Part shown: positions 7,450 through 13,635 of the stretch, one piece after another | Layout: each line of letters begins with the position of its first letter | Numbering within the stretch: the first letter of the stretch is position 1 | NCBI GenBank assembly: GCA_039649175.1 | Contig: JBBWZS010000205.1 | Location: forward strand, 1 to 13,635 | Direction: 5' to 3' | DNA length: 13,635 nt | Source of the DNA: DATAQC01 sp039649175 | GTDB taxonomy: Bacteria > Actinomycetota > Acidimicrobiia > Acidimicrobiales > AC-14 | Program-made: the position numbers and the translations under genes | Notes under the pieces: model-generated | Database searches by the model: none | Seen by the model: only the letters and a program-made list of their open reading frames with translations | What the model was told of the DNA's origin: nothing

Positions 7450-8681
7450 CAGCTGCCGCCGGTGTCCTCGGGACGGGACCGGCCCAGGCGATCGACGATG
7501 GCGGAGGCGAACTCCGACGTCTTGACCTCGGTGGCCCCCTCCATGAGTCGGGCGAAGTCGTAGGTGACGATGCGGTCGGCGATGGTGGCCTCGAGGGCGG
7601 CCACGATGTCCTCGGCCGCCTCGGTCCACCCGAGATGTTCGAGCATGAGCACGCCCGACAGGAGCAGCGACCCGGGGTTCACCTTGTCGAGCCCGGCGTA
7701 GCGGGGGGCGGTGCCGTGGGTGGCCTCGAAGATGCCGTGGCCGGTGACGTAGTTGATGTTGCCCCCGGGGGCGATGCCGATGCCCCCCACCTGGGCGGCC
7801 AGGGCATCGGAGGCGTAGTCGCCGTTGAGGTTGGTCGTGGCGATCACGTCGAACTCGTCGGGCCGGGTGAGGACCTGCTGGAGGAAGATGTCGGCGATGG
7901 TGTCCTTCACCAGCACCCGGTCGCCGGGCTCGCCGCCGCAGTCGTCCCAGCTCACGGCCACGTCGGCGAACTCCTCACGAACGAGCTCGTAACCCCAGTT
8001 GCGGAACGCTCCCTCGGTGAACTTCTGGATGTTCCCCTTGTGCACGAGCGTCACCGAGCGCCGTCCCCGCTTGACGGCGTACTCAACCGCGGCGCGGATG
8101 AGGCGCTTGGACCCCGTCTCCGACACCGGCTTGAGGCCGATGCCCGAATCGGGGCGCAGGTCCCAGCCGAACTCGTCGTGGAGGAACGAGATCAGTCGCC
8201 CCACCTCGGGGGTTCCCTCCTGCAGCTCGAACCCGGCGTAGACGTCCTCGGTGTTCTCCCTGAAGATCACCATGTCGACCTTCTCGGGATGGCGCACCGG
8301 CGAGGGGACGCCCGGGAACCAGTGGATGGGGCGCAGGCACACGTAAAGGTCGAGCAACTGGCGCAGGGCCACGTTGAGACTGCGGATGCCGCCTCCGACC
8401 GGCGTGGTCAACGGGCCCTTGATCCCCACCACGTGCTCGGAGAACGAGGCCACCGTCTCGTCGGGCAACCACGAGCCCGTCTCGTCAAACGCCTTCTGGC
8501 CGGCCAGCACCTCGATCCAGGAGATGCGCCGGCCGATGCGGGCCACGGCGGCATCCATCACCGTGCGTACCGCAGGCCAGATGTCGACCCCCGTGCCGTC
8601 GCCTTCGATGAACGGGATGATGGGCTCGTCCGGGACCGTGAGGGTCCCGTCGGCCGCCACGGTGACCTTGGCCGGTGTCAT
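7449..8681 (-). CDS. icd: NADP-dependent isocitrate dehydrogenase, E. coli type
   Basis: Oxidative decarboxylation of isocitrate to 2-oxoglutarate with NADPH production; homodimeric, cytosolic. 410 residues against 416 in E. coli. Seen: the isocitrate-binding SLNVALRQ with Ser101 (E. coli Ser113, the AceK phosphorylation site) and Arg107; FRENTEDVYAGFE with the catalytic Tyr; VHKGNIQKFTEG with the catalytic Lys; the Asp-rich NLNGDYASD; and GGIGIAPGGNIN. NADP-selecting residues are Arg327-Tyr328 in HGTAPRYAG (Lys344-Tyr345 in E. coli) and Tyr374/Arg378 in VTYDFARLM. The Arg for Lys change is conservative, so NADP use is expected. It is not the monomeric Icd found in many actinobacteria. ATG 8681 lies six bases after TAACCT, so icd-mdh probably has its own leaderless promoter, downstream of metF. 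Confidence 0.95.
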   Translation of the reverse strand: MTPAKVTVAADGTLTVPDEPIIPFIEGDGTGVDIWPAVRTVMDAAVARIGRRISWIEVLAGQKAFDETGSWLPDETVASFSEHVVGIKGPLTTPVGGGIRSLNVALRQLLDLYVCLRPIHWFPGVPSPVRHPEKVDMVIFRENTEDVYAGFELQEGTPEVGRLISFLHDEFGWDLRPDSGIGLKPVSETGSKRLIRAAVEYAVKRGRRSVTLVHKGNIQKFTEGAFRNWGYELVREEFADVAVSWDDCGGEPGDRVLVKDTIADIFLQQVLTRPDEFDVIATTNLNGDYASDALAAQVGGIGIAPGGNINYVTGHGIFEATHGTAPRYAGLDKVNPGSLLLSGVLMLEHLGWTEAAEDIVAALEATIADRIVTYDFARLMEGATEVKTSEFASAIVDRLGRSRPEDTGGS

Positions 8682-8687
8682 CCCCCG

Positions 8688-8693
8688 AGGTTA
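8688..8693 (-). promoter_or_regulatory. Predicted -10 hexamer for leaderless icd-mdh transcript
   Basis: TAACCT on the minus strand matches TANNNT, with its final T exactly seven bases before the A of the icd ATG. The intervening CGGGGG could also be read as a poor, too-close ribosome site. It lies in the 41-base gap after metF, so icd-mdh can be expressed apart from the folate operon. Confidence 0.55.
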
Positions 8694-8697
8694 GAGG

Positions 8698-8738
8698 CTC
8701 AGGCCGGCAGGCCGTCACTGCCTCAGGCCGGCAGGCCG
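8698..8738 (-). repeat. 17-bp direct repeat (24-bp period) duplicating the metF 3' end
   Basis: CTCAGGCCGGCAGGCCG occurs at 8698-8714 and 8722-8738. The right copy holds the last codons and TGA stop of metF. The left copy lies just past the stop, 24 bases (eight codons) away and in the same frame, and also ends in TGA. Read-through would add GSDGLPA. It looks like a tandem duplication of the gene's tail. Confidence 0.85.
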
Positions 8739-9580
8739 AGGTTGGCGTAGATCTCCCTCGTGGCGGTGGAACGGTTGAGCGTGTAGAAGTGCAGCCCCGG
8801 GGCGCCGGCGTCGAGCAGGCGCCGGCACAGCTCGGTGGCCATCTCGATGCCGACCCGGCGGACGGCGTCGGCGTCGCCCGCCACCGCCTCCACCCGCTCG
8901 ACCACCTCCGGCGGCACCGCCGCGCCGGACATGGCTGCCATGCGCCGGATCGACGACAGGTTGTTGATGGGCATGATCCCGGGGATCACCGGCTTGTCGA
9001 CCCCCAGGCCGGCGAGGTCGTCGACCATCGACAGGTAATCCTCCGCCCGGAAGAAGAACTGGGTGATGGCGAAGTCGGCCTGCTTCAGCTTGGCGGCCAG
9101 GCAGCTGCGGTCGCTCTGGCGATCGGCCGATCTGGGGTGCAGCTCGGGGTGGGCGGCCACCCCCACGCAGAAGGGCCCCACCTGGCGCGCCAGCTCGACC
9201 AGCTCGTCGGCGTAGGTCAGCTCGCCCGGCGGCAGGTCGAGGTCGGCCGGGGGGTCTCCGCCCAGGGCGAGGATGTTCTCGACGCCCGCCTCGTGGTAGC
9301 GACCCAGGATGTCCGCCAGGTCGGCCCGGCTGTGGGCCGCGCAGGTGAGGTGAGCCATGGCCGTCATGGAGCTGCTGGTGTTGATCGACACCACCAGGTC
9401 ATGGGTGCGTTCGCGGGTGGACCCACCTGCCCCGTAGGTGACGGACACGAACGAGGGCCTGAGCAGCTCCAGCTCGGCCAGGGTCATCTCGAGGGTGATC
9501 TCGGCCTCGGGCGTGCGGGGTGGGAAGAACTCGAACGAGTACGTTCGACCGGCGGCCAGCAGGTCGGCGATGCGGGTCAT
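8723..9580 (-). CDS. metF: Methylenetetrahydrofolate reductase
   Basis: Flavin-dependent reduction of 5,10-methylene-THF to 5-methyl-THF, the methyl donor for methionine synthesis; cytosolic TIM barrel. 285 residues, close to the 296 of E. coli MetF. Seen: YSFEFFPPRTPEAE with catalytic Glu17 (E. coli Glu28); FVSVTYGAGGSTR, typical of the FAD-binding first strands; HLTCAAHSR; ALGGDPP with Asp109 (E. coli Asp120, tuning the flavin); DFAITQFFFRAEDYL with Gln174 (E. coli Gln183); and PVIPGIMPINN. ATG 9580 overlaps the folD stop as ATGA and has a good AGGAG eight to nine bases upstream inside folD, so folD and metF are co-translated. The extra upstream codons of the long open frame are antisense-like and rejected. 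Last in the purN-purH-folD-metF unit. Confidence 0.96.
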   Translation of the reverse strand: MTRIADLLAAGRTYSFEFFPPRTPEAEITLEMTLAELELLRPSFVSVTYGAGGSTRERTHDLVVSINTSSSMTAMAHLTCAAHSRADLADILGRYHEAGVENILALGGDPPADLDLPPGELTYADELVELARQVGPFCVGVAAHPELHPRSADRQSDRSCLAAKLKQADFAITQFFFRAEDYLSMVDDLAGLGVDKPVIPGIMPINNLSSIRRMAAMSGAAVPPEVVERVEAVAGDADAVRRVGIEMATELCRRLLDAGAPGLHFYTLNRSTATREIYANLGLPA

Positions 9581-10473
9581 GTCAGTCGTCTCCTGGCCAG
9601 GGCGGCGTCGACGGTGTTGCGCAACAGCATGGCCACCGTGGTGGGCCCCACGCCACCGATGCGGGGCGTGACCCAGCCGGCTACGTCGGCCACCGACTCG
9701 TCGACGTCGGAGAGGACCCGCCGCCCCTCGTAGACCATCCCCCCGCCGACCACCGCCGCCCCCGGGCGGACCATGTCGGCGGAGACGATCCCCGGCACAC
9801 CGGCGGCGCCGATGACGATGTCGGCCTGGCGCGTGTAGGCGCCCAGATCGGCCACGCCGGTGTGGACCACGGTGACGGCGGCGTTGGCGCCGGGGCGCTT
9901 GAGGGTCAGCAGCATCGACAGCGGACGGCCGAGGGTGGGGCCGCGGCCCACGATGACCACGTGGCGGCCCTCGACCGGCACCCGGTAGTGGGCGAGGATG
10001 GCCTGGATGCCCGCCGGGGTGCACGGCCGCGGGCCGTCGGCGCCGAGGGCCAGCTTGCCCAGGCTGACCGGGTGCAGCCCGTCGGCGTCCTTGGCCGGGT
10101 CCACCGCCTCCATGGCGGCGTTGAAGTCGAAACCCTCGGGGACGGGGTTCTGGACGATGAAGGCGTCGACCGCGGGGTCGTCGTTGAACCGGGCCACCGC
10201 GGCCGACAGCCCCTCCTGGCCGGCGTCGGCGGCGACCTCCTGGTGGAACGACGCCATGCCCACCCGGGCACAGGCCTCGTGCTTGCGGGCGATGTAGTTG
10301 GCGCTGGCCGGGTCACTGCCGACGAGGATGGTGCCCAGCCCCACGGTGACACCGTCGGCCGCTAAGCGGGCCACGCCTTCGGCCACCTGGGCCAGGGCCG
10401 CCTCGGCCACCGGCGCCCCGGCCATGACGACCGCGGCGCCCGATCGTCCTCCCGGCGAGCTGCGCTCCTCCAT
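9577..10473 (-). CDS. folD: Bifunctional methylene-THF dehydrogenase / methenyl-THF cyclohydrolase
   Basis: FolD interconverts 5,10-methylene-THF, methenyl-THF and 10-formyl-THF with NADP; cytosolic homodimer. 298 residues. Seen: active-site Tyr60 and Lys64 in SANYIARKHEAC, Gln108 in VQNPVP (usually VQLPLP, so an Asn for Leu change), Asp131 in KDADGLHP (E. coli Asp121), RPCTPAGI, the cofactor loop GRGPTLGRP (176-184), and the C-terminal PRIGGVGPTT in place of the usual PGGVGPMT. The start is ATG 10473, with GGAG four bases upstream. It gives about 12 residues ahead of the usual N-terminus; the later ATG at Met17 would cut into the first strand. Fourteen bases separate it from purH. It supplies the 10-formyl-THF used by the two genes before it and shares methylene-THF with metF. 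Confidence 0.96.
   Translation of the reverse strand: MEERSSPGGRSGAAVVMAGAPVAEAALAQVAEGVARLAADGVTVGLGTILVGSDPASANYIARKHEACARVGMASFHQEVAADAGQEGLSAAVARFNDDPAVDAFIVQNPVPEGFDFNAAMEAVDPAKDADGLHPVSLGKLALGADGPRPCTPAGIQAILAHYRVPVEGRHVVIVGRGPTLGRPLSMLLTLKRPGANAAVTVVHTGVADLGAYTRQADIVIGAAGVPGIVSADMVRPGAAVVGGGMVYEGRRVLSDVDESVADVAGWVTPRIGGVGPTTVAMLLRNTVDAALARRRLT
9590..9594 (-). promoter_or_regulatory. Shine-Dalgarno of metF inside folD
   Basis: AGGAG, within AGGAGA near the folD end, lies eight to nine bases before the metF ATG. It fixes the metF start at 9580 and is the clearest canonical ribosome site among the genes of the folate operon. Confidence 0.75.
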
Positions 10474-10487
10474 GCTGCTCCGGTCGC

Positions 10488-12032
10488 TCAATGGCGGAAC
10501 TGACGCTCGCTGGTGAGGACCATGGCCACGCCCGCCTCGTTGGCCGCCGCCACCACCTCGTCGTCGCGGATGCTGCCACCGGGCTGGATCACCGCCGCCA
10601 CCCCGGCGGCCACCACGGTGTCGAGGCCGTCGCGGAAGGGGAAGAAGGCATCGCTGGCCGCGGCGCCGCCGGCGGCGCGGCCCGCGGCCTTCTCCACCGC
10701 CAGGCGTCCGCAGTCGACCCGGTTCTGCTGACCGGCGCCCACCCCCACGGCCATGCCGGCGGCCACCAGCACGATGGCGTTCGACCGGACGTGGCCGCAC
10801 AGCCGCCACGCCAGCTCCAGGTCGGCCCACTGCGACTCGGTGGGGGCCACCTCGGTGGCCACCCGCCAGGTGTCGCGGGTGGTGGCGAAGCGGTAGGTCT
10901 CCTGGACGAGGAACCCGCCGCTCACCTGGCGCAGCTGGCGGCTCTCGGCTGCGGGCGTGGGCGCCTCCAGGACCCGCATGTTCTTGCGCTTGGCCGCGAA
11001 GCGCTCCAGGGCGCCGGGCGAGTAGCCCGGGGCCACGAGCACGTCGGCCTTGGGATTGGCCGCCATCTCCTCGGCCAGGGCGTCGTCGACGACCCGGTTG
11101 ATGGCCACGATGCCCCCGAAGGCCGACATGGGGTCGCCCTCGAAGGCCCGGTGGTAGGCGGTGGCGACGTCGTCGGCCACCGCCGCGCCGCACGGGTTGG
11201 CGTGCTTGATGATCGCCGCCGCCGGCCCGTCGCCGAGATCGTGCACCAGGGCCCAGGCGGCGTCGGCGTCGAAGATGTTGAGGTACGAAAGGGCCATGCC
11301 GCCGTGCTGGACGACGTCGTCCCAGAAGCTGGTGACGCCGGTGATGCGGTAGCGGGCGGCCCGCTGATGGGGGTTCTCGCCGTAGCGCAGGTCCTGGGCC
11401 CGCTCCAGCGAGAGCTCGATGGTGGGTGGGAGGGGGTCGGCGGTGCCGTCGGCGGCAGTGTCGACGGCGTCGGGCCGGTTGGCGTCGCCCGTGTCGAACC
11501 AGGAGACGATGGCCTTCTCATAGGCGGCGGTGTGGGCGAAGGCGTCCCGGGCCAGCCGGCGGCGGGTGGCCGGGCCCAGGCGGCCGTCACGCACGAGCTC
11601 CTCGAGCACGGACGGGTACTCGGCGGGGCTGACGACGACGCCGACATGAGCGTGGTTCTTGGCTGCCGCCCGCACCATCGTCGGGCCGCCCACATCGATC
11701 ATCTCGATCGACGGCCGGGCGGTGAAGGGGTAGAGGTTGCACACGACCAGGTCGACGGGCACGATGCCCTGGGCGTCGAGGTCGGCCAGGTGCCCGGGCT
11801 CGTCACGGTCGGCCAGGATGCCGCCGTGGAGGGCGGGGTGCAGGGTCTTGACCCGGCCTCCCAGCATCTCGGGACTGGCGGTGACGGTCTCGACCTCGGT
11901 GTGAGGCACGCCGGCGTCGGCCAGTGCCTGCGAGGTCCCTCCGCTGGAGACCACCTCCCAGCCGAGCTCGACCAACCCGCGGGCCAGCTCCACCAGGCCC
12001 GTCTTGTCATAGACCGAGATCAGTGCTCTCAA
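10488..12032 (-). CDS. purH: Bifunctional AICAR transformylase / IMP cyclohydrolase
   Basis: Last two steps of purine synthesis: formylation of AICAR with 10-formyl-THF, then ring closure to IMP. 514 residues, usual length. The N-terminal MGS-like cyclohydrolase domain starts RALISVYDKTGLVELARGL and contains SSGGT, GRVKTLHPALHGGIL and the NLYPF strand. The C-terminal transformylase has YGENPHQ (Tyr217 onward), Lys276-His277 in IKHANPCG (the catalytic Lys-His pair), SAFGGIVAINR, GAGQQNRVDC and SDAFFPF. Translation starts at TTG 12032, overlapping the purN stop as TTGA; homology begins at the next residue, so no other start is possible. GGAAGGA lies farther upstream than ideal, so coupling to purN is likely. 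Product IMP; cosubstrate comes from folD next door. Confidence 0.97.
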   Translation of the reverse strand: MRALISVYDKTGLVELARGLVELGWEVVSSGGTSQALADAGVPHTEVETVTASPEMLGGRVKTLHPALHGGILADRDEPGHLADLDAQGIVPVDLVVCNLYPFTARPSIEMIDVGGPTMVRAAAKNHAHVGVVVSPAEYPSVLEELVRDGRLGPATRRRLARDAFAHTAAYEKAIVSWFDTGDANRPDAVDTAADGTADPLPPTIELSLERAQDLRYGENPHQRAARYRITGVTSFWDDVVQHGGMALSYLNIFDADAAWALVHDLGDGPAAAIIKHANPCGAAVADDVATAYHRAFEGDPMSAFGGIVAINRVVDDALAEEMAANPKADVLVAPGYSPGALERFAAKRKNMRVLEAPTPAAESRQLRQVSGGFLVQETYRFATTRDTWRVATEVAPTESQWADLELAWRLCGHVRSNAIVLVAAGMAVGVGAGQQNRVDCGRLAVEKAAGRAAGGAAASDAFFPFRDGLDTVVAAGVAAVIQPGGSIRDDEVVAAANEAGVAMVLTSERQFRH

Positions 12033-12595
12033 CGCTCAGCCAATCCTTCCAGGAACCGTCCGATGGTCTCAGGGTAGAGGCGGTGCTCGACCGCCTTGAT
12101 GCGCTCGTGGAGCTCGTCGGCGGTGTCGCCGGGGAGGACGGGCACGGCCTCCTGGGCCAGGATCGGGCCGGCGTCGACCTCGAGGGTGGCCACATGGATC
12201 GTGCAGCCGGTGACCTTGACGCCGGCGGCCAGGGCCTCCTCCACCGCGTGCCAGCCGGGGAAGGCGGGCAACAGGGCGGGGTGGGTGTTGAGCACGCGCC
12301 CGGCGAAGGCATCGTGGATCTGCTTGTCGAGGATCGTGCCGAAGCCGGCCATGGCCACCACGTCGACGTGGTGGGCCTCGAGGGCATCGACCACCCTGGC
12401 CGTGTACGCCCCCCGGTCGAACTCGGGCCCGAAGCTGTCACGGCGTACCACCACGGTGGCCACCCCCGCCGCCGTCGCCACCTGTGTCGCCCCGCATTCC
12501 CGGTCGACGACGACCACGGCCACGTCCAGATCGGCGGCCAGGATGGCGGCCAGATTGGACCCTCCGCCGGACGCCAGCACGCCGAGACGCCTCAC
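12029..12595 (-). CDS. purN: Phosphoribosylglycinamide formyltransferase (GAR transformylase)
   Basis: Transfers a formyl group from 10-formyl-THF to GAR, the third step of purine synthesis. 188 residues; E. coli PurN has 212, and the C-terminus is shorter here. Seen: phosphate loop ASGGGSN (8-14), Asn103 and His105 in NTHPALLPAFPG, and Asp141 in HVATLEVDAGPI, matching E. coli Asn106, His108 and Asp144 with a constant offset of three. The start is GTG 12595, six bases after TAGGTT, so the mRNA is predicted leaderless and this is the head of the purN-purH-folD-metF operon. It diverges from the small membrane protein gene. Confidence 0.96.
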   Translation of the reverse strand: MRRLGVLASGGGSNLAAILAADLDVAVVVVDRECGATQVATAAGVATVVVRRDSFGPEFDRGAYTARVVDALEAHHVDVVAMAGFGTILDKQIHDAFAGRVLNTHPALLPAFPGWHAVEEALAAGVKVTGCTIHVATLEVDAGPILAQEAVPVLPGDTADELHERIKAVEHRLYPETIGRFLEGLAER

Positions 12596-12601
12596 GCCTG
12601 C

Positions 12602-12607
12602 AACCTA
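12602..12607 (-). promoter_or_regulatory. Predicted -10 hexamer for leaderless purN operon
   Basis: TAGGTT on the minus strand fits TANNNT, its last T exactly seven bases before the G of the purN GTG. No PurR-like operator or riboswitch is evident in the short divergent gap, so any control would have to act in these roughly 70 bases. Confidence 0.55.
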
Positions 12608-12668
12608 GCGCCCGCCGTCGACGGGACGGATCCTTCCCAACCGTGCTCCCAGGTGATTGACTGCGGCC

Positions 12669-13100
12669 GTGGCCGACACCAAACGCGGGAAGCTCAGCAC
12701 CGGAGAGATCGTCATCGTGGCCGGAGGGGCCGTCGCTCTCATCGCCTCGTTCCTTCCCTGGTACAAGAACGGGCCGTTCCACATCGGCGCCTGGGGCACG
12801 GGCCTGTTCCCCCTGGCCACCCTGGTCCCCATCCTGGGCACGTTGATGGTCGTCCAGGTGCTGGTCGACCGGTTGAGCGTCGTGTCGCTCCCCCGGCGGG
12901 TCGGCGAGTTCACCTGGGAGCAGCTGCTCCTGGTCGCCGCCGTCGCCGCCGCCGTCATCATGGTCTGTTACCTGCTCGTCGACCGGGGCGGCGTGTCCCT
13001 GGGCTTCGGCTTCTACCTCGATCTCCTGGCCGCCGCCGCCCTCGTCGTCGGCGCCGTCATGGTCGGCAAGGAGCGCGGCCGGGTGGGCCCGGCGCTGTAG
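12669..13100 (+). CDS. Small four-helix membrane protein, function unknown
   Basis: 143 residues from GTG 12669, or 147 from the in-frame TTG 12657. AGGTGA lies 12 bases before the GTG (too far) and directly abuts the TTG (too close), so the start is unsettled. A short basic N-terminus is followed by four predicted helices: IVIVAGGAVALIASFLPWY; TGLFPLATLVPILGTLMVV; LLLVAAVAAAVIMVCYLLV; and LDLLAAAALVVGAVMV. The C-terminus is basic (GKERGRVG). The A-S-F-L-P-W-Y end of helix 1 recurs in many uncharacterised actinobacterial membrane proteins. It diverges from purN across a gap of about 70 bases. No function can be assigned. Confidence 0.75.
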   Translation: MADTKRGKLSTGEIVIVAGGAVALIASFLPWYKNGPFHIGAWGTGLFPLATLVPILGTLMVVQVLVDRLSVVSLPRRVGEFTWEQLLLVAAVAAAVIMVCYLLVDRGGVSLGFGFYLDLLAAAALVVGAVMVGKERGRVGPAL

Positions 13101-13127
13101 GAACCGGCGTCGCTGGAGGCACGGTTC
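13101..13127. terminator. Weak inverted repeat between convergent genes
   Basis: GAACCG (13101-13106) and CGGTTC (13122-13127) are perfect complements with a 15-base loop, lying between the membrane protein stop and the amidase stop. It has only six pairs and no T-run. It is a candidate shared terminator at best. Confidence 0.25.
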
Positions 13128-13635
13128 ACAACGCCGGGTCGGTGCACACCGGTGCAGGAGCCTCCGGGCCCGTCGGGGCCGGGTTGGGCGGGCGGGGGTA
13201 GGCCGTGGTGAACCCCGACCCCTTGTCCGAGGTGCGCAGGTACCGCACGATGGCCCGGGCCACGGCATCGCCTTCCACGGCCTGCACGTCGGGCCGTCCG
13301 AGGAGATCGGCCTCGGGCTGGTTGGAGACGAAGGCCAGCTCGGCCAGGGCGCTCACGACGGGGGCGGGCTCCCGCAACATGGCGTAGTAGTCGCCGTGGG
13401 CGCCGGGTCGCGTCTTGGCCCCGGCGTCGGTGTCGGCGACCCACGCCACCTCGTACCGGCCCAGCGCCTGCACCACCTCCTCCCAGATGAGGCCGGCCAG
13501 GCGCTTCGAGTCGGGCGACGACTGCTGGTAGTAGGTCTCGGTCCCCGGCCGGGGCCACGGCCCGTCAGGGTCGGCGTTGTGGTGGATGGACACGAACGCC
13601 CTGGGGGCGAGGGCCTTGGCGATCATGGCCCGGGG
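13126..13635 (-). CDS. N-acetylmuramoyl-L-alanine amidase (Amidase_3), N-terminal part outside window
   Basis: The C-terminal 169 residues of a zinc amidase that cuts the bond between MurNAc and the stem peptide of peptidoglycan. Seen (numbered from the window edge): AFVSIHHNA with zinc ligand His18; GTETYYQ, the conserved strand after it; DSKRLAGLIWEEV; and Glu99 in ALAELAFVSN, the catalytic Glu of the family. The usual first His/Glu zinc ligands, and any signal peptide, lie beyond base 13635. After the catalytic domain is a proline-rich tail (about 30 residues, ending PVCTDPAL) instead of a further domain. An internal ATG at 13626 is inside the domain and is not the start. Transcribed toward the membrane protein gene, stop-to-stop gap 25 bases. 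Confidence 0.9.
   Translation of the reverse strand, partial: PRAMIAKALAPRAFVSIHHNADPDGPWPRPGTETYYQQSSPDSKRLAGLIWEEVVQALGRYEVAWVADTDAGAKTRPGAHGDYYAMLREPAPVVSALAELAFVSNQPEADLLGRPDVQAVEGDAVARAIVRYLRTSDKGSGFTTAYPRPPNPAPTGPEAPAPVCTDPAL

Noticed and set aside
7450..7629. Upstream extension of mdh into icd
   Set aside because: The added residues are Arg/Gly/His-rich without similarity. The GAGFYG motif demands the start at 7449.

Overview
The window is gene-dense, very GC-rich DNA of ordinary chromosomal character. It most likely comes from a member of the Actinomycetota, with Acidimicrobiia my best guess. The grounds are base composition, a 27-codon gene ending in the NHGKRPN tail of actinobacterial ribosomal protein bL37, the neighbourhood purN-purH-folD plus mdh (I recall these linked in Streptomyces), and start sites that look leaderless. 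The lineage is inference; no marker gene here fixes it.

Layout, left to right. A C-terminally cut ychF GTPase (minus) diverges from bL37 and a prolyl oligopeptidase (plus) across about 100 bp holding a GC-rich tandem repeat. Next on the plus strand is a membrane-anchored TIM-barrel protein resembling glycoside hydrolases. It converges with and overlaps a CrtC/AttH-like protein on the minus strand. That gene diverges from an SCP2-domain protein, followed by a membrane J-domain protein (plus). The J-domain gene converges on an icd-mdh pair (minus) with a 16-bp palindrome that contains both stop codons. Upstream of icd lies purN-purH-folD-metF (minus), packed with 4-nt start/stop overlaps. Divergent from purN is a small four-helix membrane protein. 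The right edge holds the C-terminal half of an Amidase_3 cell-wall amidase (minus).

How the genes work together. In purN-purH-folD-metF, FolD makes 10-formyl-tetrahydrofolate. PurN and PurH use it for the two formyl transfers of purine synthesis. MetF drains 5,10-methylene-tetrahydrofolate toward methionine. This is a compact one-carbon and purine operon. Icd and Mdh are two TCA-cycle dehydrogenases, probably translationally coupled.

The most informative non-coding signal is a repeated promoter arrangement. A TANNNT hexamer ends exactly six bases before the start codon of bL37 (ATG), icd (ATG) and purN (GTG), and seven bases before a GTG of the CrtC/AttH-like gene. This predicts leaderless mRNAs at several transcription units. 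I saw no CRISPR array, IS element, phage gene, rRNA or tRNA, and no defence or biosynthetic system. The window is mostly housekeeping, with a few poorly characterised proteins.
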